From JABWBR01 sp036741235 (GTDB lineage Bacteria > Bacteroidota > Bacteroidia > Chitinophagales > Saprospiraceae), in the NCBI GenBank assembly GCA_036741235.1, contig DAINSQ010000090.1, positions 1-19,943 on the forward strand: DNA of 19,943 nt, in the 5' to 3' direction. Numbering within the stretch: position 1 is the first letter of the stretch; every line of letters starts with the position of its first letter. Of this stretch, positions 7,031 through 13,493 are shown piece after piece. The notes beneath the pieces are model-generated. The model saw only the letters and a program-made list of their open reading frames with translations. It was not told the origin of the DNA and made no database searches. Made by a program: the position numbers and the translations under genes.

Positions 7031-7405
7031 ATGAAGAAGTTCTTTTTATTAATGGCATTGGCACTTCCCTTTTTTGCATCGGGGCAAGTAGCACCTGTGA
7101 ACCATTCGGTGGCGATCAGCTATAAGGGGCCCAACGGAGAAGAAACGGCTACTTTCACGGTATACGGCAATTGCGGCATGTGCAAAACGCGCATCGAAAA
7201 GGCAGCCACGGGCGTCAAAGGGGTAAAAAAGGCTACATGGGATGCTGATAAGCAGCAAATTGAGGTAGTCTATAATACGAAGAAAACCTCATTGATAGCC
7301 ATCCACGAAGCTATCGCGGCAGTGGGGCACGATACAGATCAACGCCGCGCAAAAGACGAAGTGTACAACAACTTGCACGGGTGTTGCAAGTACGAGCGGC
7401 AGTAA
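7031..7405 (+). CDS. Secreted heavy-metal-associated (HMA) domain protein
   Basis: The 124-residue product begins with a signal peptide (residues 1 to about 19, KKFFLLMALALPFFASGQ). An HMA ferredoxin-like domain follows at about 38-105, with the metal-binding motif GNCGMC (Cys48, Cys51). The end carries a second cysteine pair, HGCCKYERQ (Cys118, Cys119), a feature I associate with small Bacteroidota HMA proteins. It probably binds copper, zinc or mercury in the periplasm and hands it to a transporter or sensor; which metal is unknown. No metal ATPase or regulator is adjacent. It stands alone, 170 bp after the CoA-transferase, with no recognisable promoter element directly upstream. Confidence 0.88.
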   Translation: MKKFFLLMALALPFFASGQVAPVNHSVAISYKGPNGEETATFTVYGNCGMCKTRIEKAATGVKGVKKATWDADKQQIEVVYNTKKTSLIAIHEAIAAVGHDTDQRRAKDEVYNNLHGCCKYERQ

Positions 7406-7459
7406 TGAATCAGGTCGTCCCGGGCGCTTGTCGCTTTGGAACGGATTAATTTTTGCTGT

Positions 7460-7472
7460 ACTAACGGTTAGT
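7460..7472. promoter_or_regulatory. Small palindrome upstream of the protease gene
   Basis: ACTAAC-G-GTTAGT is a perfect 6-bp inverted repeat around one base, in the 265-bp gap between the HMA gene and the protease gene, about 120 bp before the protease promoter. The shape resembles operators of dimeric regulators such as TetR-type proteins, but no regulator gene is nearby and it could be chance. Confidence 0.2.
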
Positions 7473-7589
7473 CGGGGCTTGGACCTTCAAGCGGGTGATT
7501 GAGCAGTGTCAAGCCTGTATTTGGACATTTGTCAATTGACTTCGTCGAATCTTCGATTTGGCTGCAAGCAGTACCCCGAAGTGCATTTT

Positions 7590-7620
7590 TTTGCATACCC
7601 CCAACAAATTCCTATCTTGC
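7590..7620 (+). promoter_or_regulatory. Promoter for the zinc metalloprotease gene
   Basis: TTTG (7590-7593), 19 nt, then TATCTTGC (7613-7620), one base off TAnnTTTG. The spacing matches the other promoters of this window. The start codon lies 51 bp downstream. Confidence 0.6.
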
Positions 7621-7670
7621 CACGTGATATAGTTATTCTATCCTGACTATAAAACCATCAAAAAAACGTC

Positions 7671-10115
7671 ATGTTTAACCGGCTACTACTACTTGCTGCA
7701 CTGATAATTTTCAGCCTTTCCGCTTTGCCGCTTCAGGCCCAGGAAGGCGAGGCTAAAAAAGACGCCAAAACCGACGAAAAAAAGCCGGCCACGGCTTCCA
7801 AGCTCAAGCCCTATCGCGAGATCATAACAGCCGAAGCGGTGAGCGACCCAGGGCTGTTTACCGTGCACAAAGTAGGCGCCAAATACTACTTCGAAATACC
7901 GAATGCCCTGCTCGAGCGCGAAATACTGGTAGTGAGCCGCATTTCGGGGTATGTGCGCAATCTCAACTTCGGCGGAGCGGGCATGAATTCCCGCCCCCAG
8001 CAAGTGATCCGTTGGCAGCTCCACGACGAGACGGTCCTGCTCCGCTCAGTATCGTACAACAGCGTGGCGAGTGAAAACCTGCCCATATACGAGTCGGTGC
8101 GCAACAACAACTTCGAGCCGATTATCATGGCTTTTGATATGGCCTGCCACAACGCCGATAGCACGGGGGTGGTATTTGAGGTTACCTCGCTGTTTACCAG
8201 TGACGTAGAGATGATAGGCCCGCTTTCGCAACAAGAACGCAAGGACTACGAGATCAAAGGCCTCGACAGCAAACGTTGCCTGGTTTCGTCGATCAGAAGT
8301 TTTCCAGAAAACGTAGAAGTCCGCCACGTATTGACGTTTAACGGCTCCAAGTTGCCCGACAACCAGCTCACCGGCGCGCTATCGGTTGAGATGAATCAAT
8401 CGTTTATCCTGTTGCCGGCTCAGCCCATGCAACCCCGTTATTACGACGCCCGGGTGGGTTATTTTTCGGTTCAACAAACCGACTACGGCCTTGACGAGCA
8501 ACGCGCCGCCAGCCGCCGTTTTATTACCCGTTGGCGTCTCGAACCCTCCGATGAAGCCGCCTATCGCCGCGGCGAACTGGTGACGCCCAAAAAGCAGATC
8601 GTTTATTATATCGATCCGGCTACGCCTGAAAAATGGCGCCCTTACCTCAAACAAGGAGTAGAAGACTGGCAAAAGGCGTTTGAAGCGGTGGGTTTTAAAG
8701 ATGCAATTATTGCCAAAGATCCGCCCAGTAAAACCGAAGACCCCGACTGGAGCCCTGAGGATGTGCGCTATTCGGTGATCCGCTATATCTCTACGGATAT
8801 TCAAAATGCAGTGGGCCCCCATGTACACGACCCCCGCACCGGTGAAATCCTGGAAAGCGATATCCTATGGTATCACAACGTGATGAACCTGCTGCGCAAC
8901 TGGTATTTTGTGCAAACCGCCGCTATTAACCCCAAAGCGCAGCGCGTCAAATTCGACGACGCGGTGATGGGCGAGTTGATTCGCTTTGTGGCGGCCCACG
9001 AAGTGGGGCATACCCTGGGCCTGCCGCACAATATGGGCGCCAGTTCGGCCTATCCGGTAGATTCGCTGCGCTCGCCGTCGTTTACCGCCCGCATGGGCAC
9101 GGCGCCATCTATTATGGACTACGCCCGCTTTAACTATATTGCACAGCCCGGCGACGGCGATGTGGCTCTGATGCCCCAAATCGGCCCCTACGACATCTGG
9201 TCGATTACTTACGGCTACAAGTATTTCCCCGGTATTAACTCTAGCGACGCAGAGCGCCCTTTGCTACACCAGATGGTGAAGGAAAAAACCGGCAACCCGC
9301 TGTATCGATACGGTCGACAACATTTTCCGGTGGTAGACCCAAGCGCCCAGACCGAAGACCTGGGCGACAACTCGGTGCTGGCCAGCCGCTACGGCCTCGC
9401 CAACCTCAAACGCATCGTTCCCAACCTGATTACGTGGACATCGGAAGAGGGCAAGGATTACGAACAACTGCGCGAGCTCTACGGGCAGGTAATTGGGCAG
9501 TTCAACCGCTACCTCGGCCACGTGACCGGCAACGTAGGCGGCGTATACGAGTTCCGCAAAACCGCCGACGAGGCTGGCGCTGTGTATTTACCTACGCCGC
9601 GCGAGCGACAGTCGGAGGCCGTTGCTTTTTTAAATGAAAATCTGTTCGAAACGCCCACCTGGCTGCTCGACCAAAACATTCTCTCACGCATACAGGAAAG
9701 CGGCATTGCCGATCGCATCAAAAACCTTCAAACGCAAACCCTCAACCAATTATATGATTCGCAGCGTTTGCAGCGCATGATCGAAGCTCAGGCTGCACTT
9801 GGCGTACAAGCGTATTCCATGTCGACTCTGCTGGAGGAAACCCGCCGGGGTATCTGGAAAGAATTGTCGACCGGCAAAACTATCGACCCCTACCGCCGTA
9901 ACCTGCAAAGCGCCCACCTGGATGAGCTGATGGAGATGGCATTTCCAAAAACAGGCACAGCCCATGCGGATATTGCGGCGGCAGCCTATGGCGCCCTGAA
10001 ATTGCTGGAAAAGGAATTGCGTCAGGGTACGGGCAAGCAAAAGGACGAGGTTTCGCGCCGTCACCTCCAGGCAGCCCTTTATAGGCTGAAACGCGCCATG
10101 GACAGCGAGGATTGA
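7671..10115 (+). CDS. Secreted zinc-dependent metalloprotease (DUF5117/DUF4953 type)
   Basis: The 814-residue product has a signal peptide (residues 1 to about 23, ending LPLQAQ), then a charged Lys/Ala/Asp linker at 24-45. The middle contains the extended zinc motif HEVGHTLGLPH: His443, His447 and His453 as ligands and Glu444 as catalytic base, the HExxHxxGxxH of metzincins. SIMDY about 37 residues later is a plausible Met-turn. The arrangement is that of the large Bacteroidota proteases with DUF5118/DUF5117 N-terminal and DUF4953 metalloprotease C-terminal regions, usually 800-850 residues. It should act in the periplasm or outside the cell; the substrate is unknown. No type IX secretion domain is seen at the C terminus. 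It is monocistronic, with its own promoter, converging on dps. Confidence 0.93.
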   Translation: MFNRLLLLAALIIFSLSALPLQAQEGEAKKDAKTDEKKPATASKLKPYREIITAEAVSDPGLFTVHKVGAKYYFEIPNALLEREILVVSRISGYVRNLNFGGAGMNSRPQQVIRWQLHDETVLLRSVSYNSVASENLPIYESVRNNNFEPIIMAFDMACHNADSTGVVFEVTSLFTSDVEMIGPLSQQERKDYEIKGLDSKRCLVSSIRSFPENVEVRHVLTFNGSKLPDNQLTGALSVEMNQSFILLPAQPMQPRYYDARVGYFSVQQTDYGLDEQRAASRRFITRWRLEPSDEAAYRRGELVTPKKQIVYYIDPATPEKWRPYLKQGVEDWQKAFEAVGFKDAIIAKDPPSKTEDPDWSPEDVRYSVIRYISTDIQNAVGPHVHDPRTGEILESDILWYHNVMNLLRNWYFVQTAAINPKAQRVKFDDAVMGELIRFVAAHEVGHTLGLPHNMGASSAYPVDSLRSPSFTARMGTAPSIMDYARFNYIAQPGDGDVALMPQIGPYDIWSITYGYKYFPGINSSDAERPLLHQMVKEKTGNPLYRYGRQHFPVVDPSAQTEDLGDNSVLASRYGLANLKRIVPNLITWTSEEGKDYEQLRELYGQVIGQFNRYLGHVTGNVGGVYEFRKTADEAGAVYLPTPRERQSEAVAFLNENLFETPTWLLDQNILSRIQESGIADRIKNLQTQTLNQLYDSQRLQRMIEAQAALGVQAYSMSTLLEETRRGIWKELSTGKTIDPYRRNLQSAHLDELMEMAFPKTGTAHADIAAAAYGALKLLEKELRQGTGKQKDEVSRRHLQAALYRLKRAMDSED

Positions 10116-10131
10116 TAGCGATCACTGTTTT

Positions 10132-10608
10132 TTACTTGTTTAAAAACGCCGAATACATCCATACCAGTTTTTCCTGGGCGCGGATGTAATCGCTCATCAG
10201 GGCATTTGTGCCTTCGTCGCCGGCTTCGGCGGCGAGGTCCAATATTTCACGCTGGAGGGTGATAATGGTTTTAAAAGAAGCCAGGATATCCTCCACGGCC
10301 TTCATGCCGTTTTCCACTTCATTGCTCTCGGCAATTTTGGCCGCCTTTTTATACTCCGAATACTTGTGGTTGGGGGCGTAACCCAAGGTCAATATCCGCT
10401 CGGCTACCTCGTCGATTTTCAGCAGCAAGTCGTTGTACAATTCTTCGAATTTGAGGTGCAACTCAAAAAATTTCTCGCCTTTGATATTCCAGTGATACCC
10501 CCGGGTATTCTGATAAAAAATGGAATAGTTGGCCAATAGCACGCCCAGCTTTTCTGCCAGTGCTTTCGATTTTTTGGTATCCAAACCAATGGCATTTAAT
10601 TTTTTCAT
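10132..10608 (-). CDS. dps: Dps family DNA-binding ferritin-like protein
   Basis: Dps proteins form 12-subunit shells that oxidise and store iron with hydrogen peroxide and protect DNA in stress and stationary phase. From the ATG at 10608 the product has 158 residues. An in-frame TTG at 10626 would add six residues but falls inside the predicted promoter, so ATG is preferred. The intersubunit ferroxidase ligands are all present: His39 (GYHWNIKG), His51, Asp66 and Glu70. Their spacings of 12, 15 and 4 match classical Dps. The lysine-rich N terminus (MKKLNAIGLDTKKSK) could contact DNA. The gene converges on the protease gene, leaving 16 bp. An inverted repeat overlaps its promoter, suggesting repression or activation by a dimeric stress regulator. 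Confidence 0.94.
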   Translation of the reverse strand: MKKLNAIGLDTKKSKALAEKLGVLLANYSIFYQNTRGYHWNIKGEKFFELHLKFEELYNDLLLKIDEVAERILTLGYAPNHKYSEYKKAAKIAESNEVENGMKAVEDILASFKTIITLQREILDLAAEAGDEGTNALMSDYIRAQEKLVWMYSAFLNK

Positions 10609-10623
10609 GTCTCGTGTTTTTTG

Positions 10624-10631
10624 CAAAAATA
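10624..10631 (-). promoter_or_regulatory. -7 promoter element for dps
   Basis: The minus strand reads TATTTTTG, an exact TAnnTTTG match, 15 bp before the ATG at 10608. No -33 TTG is present at the expected spacing, which would fit a promoter needing an activator. The implied leader would be very short. Confidence 0.5.
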
Positions 10632-10653
10632 CGACCTGTTGATGAGGTCGTAT
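10629..10653. promoter_or_regulatory. Candidate operator: 9-bp inverted repeat overlapping the dps promoter
   Basis: ATACGACCT (10629-10637) and AGGTCGTAT (10645-10653) are perfect inverted copies separated by 7 nt. The repeat shares three bases with the -7 element and extends into the place where a -33 would be. A 25-bp dyad with centres 16 bp apart suits a dimeric regulator. Peroxide or iron regulators control dps genes in many bacteria; which protein binds here is unknown. Confidence 0.5.
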
Positions 10654-10765
10654 GTGATGTTTGTCATTTACCGCAGGGCGCCCTCGGAAAATTTAGCGAT
10701 ACTGCGGCGGGCCTTTTTAACTAAGGGGTGAAATTTTTTTTCAATAGGCTTGTAATTATTTCCTC

Positions 10766-10936
10766 ATGCTGGTATTAATAGACAAACAAGCGAAACAGAC
10801 GCTGAAAATTGACTGTGATATTTGCCCCTTGGGCCCCGATACAAACCAAAACAAAAAGTCCGGCTTCAAAACCGCAGGCGCCGCCCCGAAAACCTTGTAC
10901 ACGATAAGGCGCCGGCGGAAAAAAAACGGACAATAA
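10766..10936 (+). CDS. Possible small protein, 56 residues, unknown
   Basis: An ATG-started frame of 56 codons begins MLVLIDKQAKQTLK, has a CDIC motif at residues 17-20 and ends with a strongly basic segment (IRRRRKKNGQ). Codon choice is not unlike the neighbours. I recognise no family. The frame runs across the stem-loop at 10858-10931, so if that stem is a functional RNA the ORF may be chance. No promoter consensus lies directly upstream. It is listed because the downstream terminator implies a transcript. Confidence 0.2.
   Translation: MLVLIDKQAKQTLKIDCDICPLGPDTNQNKKSGFKTAGAAPKTLYTIRRRRKKNGQ
10858..10931. repeat. Long imperfect stem-loop
   Basis: The outer arms GTCCG (10858-10862) and CGGAC (10927-10931) flank a GC-rich stem, CCGC-A-GGCGCC (10872-10882) with GGCGCC-G-GCGG (10908-10918). 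The inner stem has 10 pairs and one A-G mismatch around a 25-nt loop. The asymmetric linkers are A-rich. It could be part of a structured RNA on either strand. Confidence 0.45.
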
Positions 10937-11087
10937 TCCCTTGAGCGTTTTTTCTCTCCGGATAATAGCACTTCTACTTATCGCCAACAAACGCGCGATC
11001 CCTTATTGTATCCCATTTCTTTCGTTTGCGGCCCGCTGCGGCGGGTTGTCCCATGAACATTCAATTCCCATGTAGACCGCTGTGAAT

Positions 11088-11121
11088 GCGCCTCGAAAGG
11101 AAACTTTTGAGGCGCTTTTTT
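11088..11121 (+). terminator. Strong intrinsic terminator with no assigned gene
   Basis: GCGCCTCGAAAG (11088-11099) pairs with CTTTTGAGGCGC (11104-11115) over 12 bp with a single G-U. The loop is GAAA, a stable GNRA tetraloop, and six T residues (11116-11121) follow. It reads rightwards and sits directly before the MOSC promoter, insulating that gene from whatever is transcribed upstream. Confidence 0.9.
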
Positions 11122-11124
11122 ATG

Positions 11125-11132
11125 TAAATTTG
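11125..11132 (+). promoter_or_regulatory. -7 promoter element for the MOSC gene
   Basis: TAAATTTG matches TAnnTTTG exactly, 4 bp after the terminator T-run. A TTTG at 11106-11109 inside the terminator stem is 15 nt upstream, shorter than the 19-20 of the other promoters. Transcription would start near 11137, leaving about 11 nt before the ATG at 11148. Confidence 0.55.
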
Positions 11133-11147
11133 CGCAAAACGCAACAC

Positions 11148-11957
11148 ATGCAATTGACGCACCTATACATATACCCCATCAAATCGCTGGGCGGCATACC
11201 GCTTCAGGAGGCCGGGCTGACGCCCCGGGGTATGGCTTTCGACCGCCGTTGGATGCTGGTAGACCGGGACGGGCACTTTTTCACTCAGCGTAAATACCCG
11301 AAAATGGCCTTGCTAAAAACAGCGCTGACGGAAGACAGGTTATTGGTGACCAGCACGGAACAAAAAGATGCGAGTATTGAAATCCCCCTGCGACAAGCGG
11401 CTTTTCCTGGTTATCTGCAAGTACAAGTGTGGGACGACCGCTGTTTGGCCGCCAGGGTGAGCGACGAGGTTGACGAGTGGTTTTCCGACATGCTGGACTT
11501 GTCCTGCCACTTAGTATATATGCCCGATACGACGATGCGGCCCACCAACCCCAAATACTCTGATCCCGGCGATATGGTCAGCTTTGCCGACGGCTACCCC
11601 TATCTGGTCATTGGCCAGGCTTCGTTCGACGACCTCAATGCCCGGCTTGCTGAACCGGTACCCATGAACCGCTTTCGGCCCAATATTGTCTTTTCAGGAG
11701 GGGCGCCTTTTGAAGAAGACCACTGGAAGCGCTTTCGCATCGGCGATACTGTCTTTAGCGGCGCCAAACCCTGCGCCCGCTGTGTGATGACTACCATTGA
11801 CCAGCAAACTGCCGAACAAGGCAAAGAACCGCTCGCTACGCTGTCAATGTACCGCCGCCGCAGCAACGACGTATTTTTCGGCCTCAATGCGCTGCTTCGC
11901 AACGCCGCCCCCAATGCTGTATTAAGAATTGGAGACGAAATAACAGTTGAACATTAA
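11148..11957 (+). CDS. MOSC domain protein (mARC/YcbX-like molybdenum enzyme)
   Basis: From the ATG at 11148 the product has 269 residues and begins MQLTHLYIYPIKSLGG, the standard opening of the MOSC N-terminal beta-barrel. An upstream in-frame ATG at 11082 would translate through the terminator, so it is rejected. The C-terminal MOSC domain contains NRFRPNIVFSGGAPFEEDHW near residues 174-193 and KPCARCVMTTID, where Cys209 and Cys212 lie; a cysteine here ligates molybdenum in the mARC/YcbX group. That group reduces N-hydroxylated compounds using electrons from a flavin or ferredoxin partner. Here no fused ferredoxin domain is present, so a separate partner is inferred. It is probably cytoplasmic. 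Confidence 0.9.
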   Translation: MQLTHLYIYPIKSLGGIPLQEAGLTPRGMAFDRRWMLVDRDGHFFTQRKYPKMALLKTALTEDRLLVTSTEQKDASIEIPLRQAAFPGYLQVQVWDDRCLAARVSDEVDEWFSDMLDLSCHLVYMPDTTMRPTNPKYSDPGDMVSFADGYPYLVIGQASFDDLNARLAEPVPMNRFRPNIVFSGGAPFEEDHWKRFRIGDTVFSGAKPCARCVMTTIDQQTAEQGKEPLATLSMYRRRSNDVFFGLNALLRNAAPNAVLRIGDEITVEH

Positions 11958-11978
11958 GCGCTGAAACTATGTAACTTG

Positions 11979-12026
11979 AGCTCGCACCGCCAGGTTTTGG
12001 GCATGACCTAAGCTCGGGGGCGAGCT
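11979..12026. promoter_or_regulatory. Mutually exclusive hairpins between the MOSC and YdeI genes
   Basis: AGCTCGC (11979-11985) can pair with GCGAGCT (12020-12026), with AGGT/ACCT pairing inside. The same right arm can instead pair with AGCTCG at 12011-12016 around a GGGG loop. Two strands competing for one partner is the layout of an attenuator or switch. No U-tract follows. It may simply be the 3' end structure of the MOSC transcript. Confidence 0.35.
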
Positions 12027-12046
12027 ATAATACCGCAAAGCCGGAA

Positions 12047-12064
12047 AAGTTATGACTATAACTT
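12047..12064. promoter_or_regulatory. Perfect small hairpin upstream of the YdeI gene
   Basis: AAGTTAT (12047-12053) and ATAACTT (12058-12064) form a 7-bp stem with a GACT loop, about 55 bp before the YdeI-like start codon. It could be a regulator site or part of the leader RNA. Confidence 0.3.
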
Positions 12065-12119
12065 GACGGTGTGCGGTAGAAAAATCCCCAATCATCCTGC
12101 CACTTTGTCAACTCAAAAT

Positions 12120-12686
12120 ATGCTAATCACCGAAATATTTTACCCAACAACCCGCGCAGCCTGGCGGGATTGGTTGCAAACCCATCATCGCCACAAGACA
12201 GTGGTTTGGGTACAAACCTACAACAAAGCCTCAGGTATCGCTACCATATCCTATGATGAGTTGGTAGAAGAATGCCTTTGTTTTGGCTGGATTGACGGTG
12301 CAGTAAAAAAATACGATGAACACAGTAGAGTACAACGCACTACCCCCAGGCGCAAAAAATCTTTTCTTTCGGAACTCAACCGGCAGCGTATCTGGAAACT
12401 CCAGCAAAACGGACTCATGACAGCGGCAGGTATCGAACCCCTTGCCGACCAGATCGGCTCCCCTGACGACCCCTGGGAAATTCCCGACTGGATCGCCGCC
12501 CGCTTGCAAACAGATCCCGTGGTTTGGGAAAATTTCCAATCTTTTCCCCATTTTTACAAACGTTTAAAAGTAGGCTGGATCACCGAATCCGGCCAATTGC
12601 GCGCGGAAGAAATGGAAAAACGGTTGAATTATCTGATCAGGATGACGGCCCAGGGCAAGATGTACGGGACGAGGCCCTTGGAATGA
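12120..12686 (+). CDS. YdeI/OmpD-associated family protein
   Basis: Starting at the ATG at 12120 the product has 188 residues, close to the usual length of the family; the in-frame upstream region to 12063 looks non-coding. Family features are the N-terminal WRDWLQTHH, the central VWVQTYNKASG and the very characteristic ECLCFGWIDGAVKKYDEHSRVQRTTPRRKKS (about residues 57-88). A C-terminal bacteriocin-protection-like helical domain follows. In enterobacteria YdeI has been linked to tolerance of antimicrobial peptides, but the biochemical role is not established. No signal peptide is seen. Confidence 0.85.
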   Translation: MLITEIFYPTTRAAWRDWLQTHHRHKTVVWVQTYNKASGIATISYDELVEECLCFGWIDGAVKKYDEHSRVQRTTPRRKKSFLSELNRQRIWKLQQNGLMTAAGIEPLADQIGSPDDPWEIPDWIAARLQTDPVVWENFQSFPHFYKRLKVGWITESGQLRAEEMEKRLNYLIRMTAQGKMYGTRPLE

Positions 12687-12751
12687 TGGTTTAGCAGGTT
12701 TACAGGTTTATGCAAAACTGGAATAAGCTCATAAACTCATTAACAAAAAAC

Positions 12752-13489
12752 ATGATAAAAGACTTCACAGACGGTTTGAGTTCCTACACGGAGGCCGTAC
12801 GTATAGTATCTAAATACGGCTTATGGGGATACGTGCTCATCCCCGGATTGATCAGCCTGGCGCTGGGATTCGGCGTATTCCGGGCGGCCTGGGGCTGGTC
12901 GGATGACGTAGGCGGTTGGCTGGTATCCATTTACCCATTTGATTGGGGGGAAGACCTGTTGCAGCGAATAGCCAATGTTTTTGGCGGATTATTAATTGCA
13001 GCGTTGGGACTGGTGATCTTCAAGCAGGCAGTAATGGCCCTGGCTTCTCCGTTTATGAGTTTTTTATCGGAGACTGTTGAGCGCAAACTTGCCGGCAAAC
13101 GCGATGTGCCTTTTTCCATAAAAAACATGATCAACGATTTGATCAGGGGGATACGCATATCGCTGCGCAATATCATCAGGGAATTGCTGTTCACCTTTGC
13201 CTTGTTCCTGATCGGTTTATTCCCGCTGTTCAGTCCTTTTGCGCCGGTGGCCATCTTCATTGTACAGGCCTATTACGCCGGATTCGGCAACATGGATTTC
13301 ACCCTCGAACGCTATTGCAACGTACGTCAAAGCGTGCGCTTTGTGCGCAGCTACCGCGCCCTTGCCATAGGCAACGGCGCGGTATTTTTGTTGTTGCTGC
13401 TTACCGGGGTCGGTTTTTTCTTTGCCCTGCCGCTGGGCACAGTGGCCGCTACGGTAGAAACGCTACGCAGGCTGCCGGCCAGGCAATGA
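12752..13489 (+). CDS. EI24/CysZ-like integral membrane protein
   Basis: From the ATG at 12752 the product has 245 residues; an earlier ATG at 12710 adds 14 polar residues and is less likely. Hydrophobic segments lie near residues 25-45, 72-92, 132-170 (probably a re-entrant pair) and 208-232. The pattern and motifs YGLWGYVLIPGLISL, ALASPFMSFLSETVE and AYYAGFGNMDFTLER match the EI24 domain family, which includes the sulfate permease CysZ. In this phylum most members are unassigned, and no cysteine or sulfate genes are adjacent, so a sulfate role is not claimed. It converges on the ABC/M1 operon with a 4-bp gap and no obvious terminator. Confidence 0.85.
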   Translation: MIKDFTDGLSSYTEAVRIVSKYGLWGYVLIPGLISLALGFGVFRAAWGWSDDVGGWLVSIYPFDWGEDLLQRIANVFGGLLIAALGLVIFKQAVMALASPFMSFLSETVERKLAGKRDVPFSIKNMINDLIRGIRISLRNIIRELLFTFALFLIGLFPLFSPFAPVAIFIVQAYYAGFGNMDFTLERYCNVRQSVRFVRSYRALAIGNGAVFLLLLLTGVGFFFALPLGTVAATVETLRRLPARQ

Positions 13490-13493
13490 CGCG

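Larger units (their letters stand above)
10654..11087. other. Gene-poor, structure-rich region between dps and the MOSC gene
   Basis: No recognised gene lies in this stretch. It holds an inverted repeat CCGCAG...CTGCGG (10671-10676, 10702-10707), a 56-codon plus-strand ORF (10766-10936), a long stem-loop (10858-10931) and a CCCGC/GCGGG hairpin (11032-11045). It ends immediately before a strong plus-strand terminator. Because dps is transcribed leftwards, that terminator has no known gene to serve, so a plus-strand transcript starting in this region is likely. It does not match tmRNA, RNase P RNA or a tRNA by eye. Confidence 0.45.

Noticed and set aside
10116..10131. Terminator between the protease gene and dps
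   Set aside because: TGAT-AGCG-ATCA followed by a T-run is only a 4-bp stem, too weak to call.
10756..10990. Two overlapping 71-codon minus-strand ORFs
   Set aside because: They occupy the same stretch in different frames, overlap the stem-loop, and neither resembles a known protein. A plus-strand transcript is favoured by the terminator direction.
10654..11087. tmRNA, RNase P RNA or Moco riboswitch in the dps-MOSC gap
   Set aside because: None of the conserved sequences of tmRNA or RNase P RNA is visible. The MOSC promoter lies downstream of the structures, so they would not be in the MOSC leader.
11082..11147. N-terminal extension of the MOSC protein from the ATG at 11082
   Set aside because: The extension would be encoded by the intrinsic terminator and the promoter. 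The family-standard N terminus begins at the ATG at 11148.
12752..13489. Specific assignment of the EI24 protein as sulfate transporter CysZ
   Set aside because: The domain matches, but no sulfate or cysteine genes are nearby and many EI24 proteins in this phylum are unassigned.
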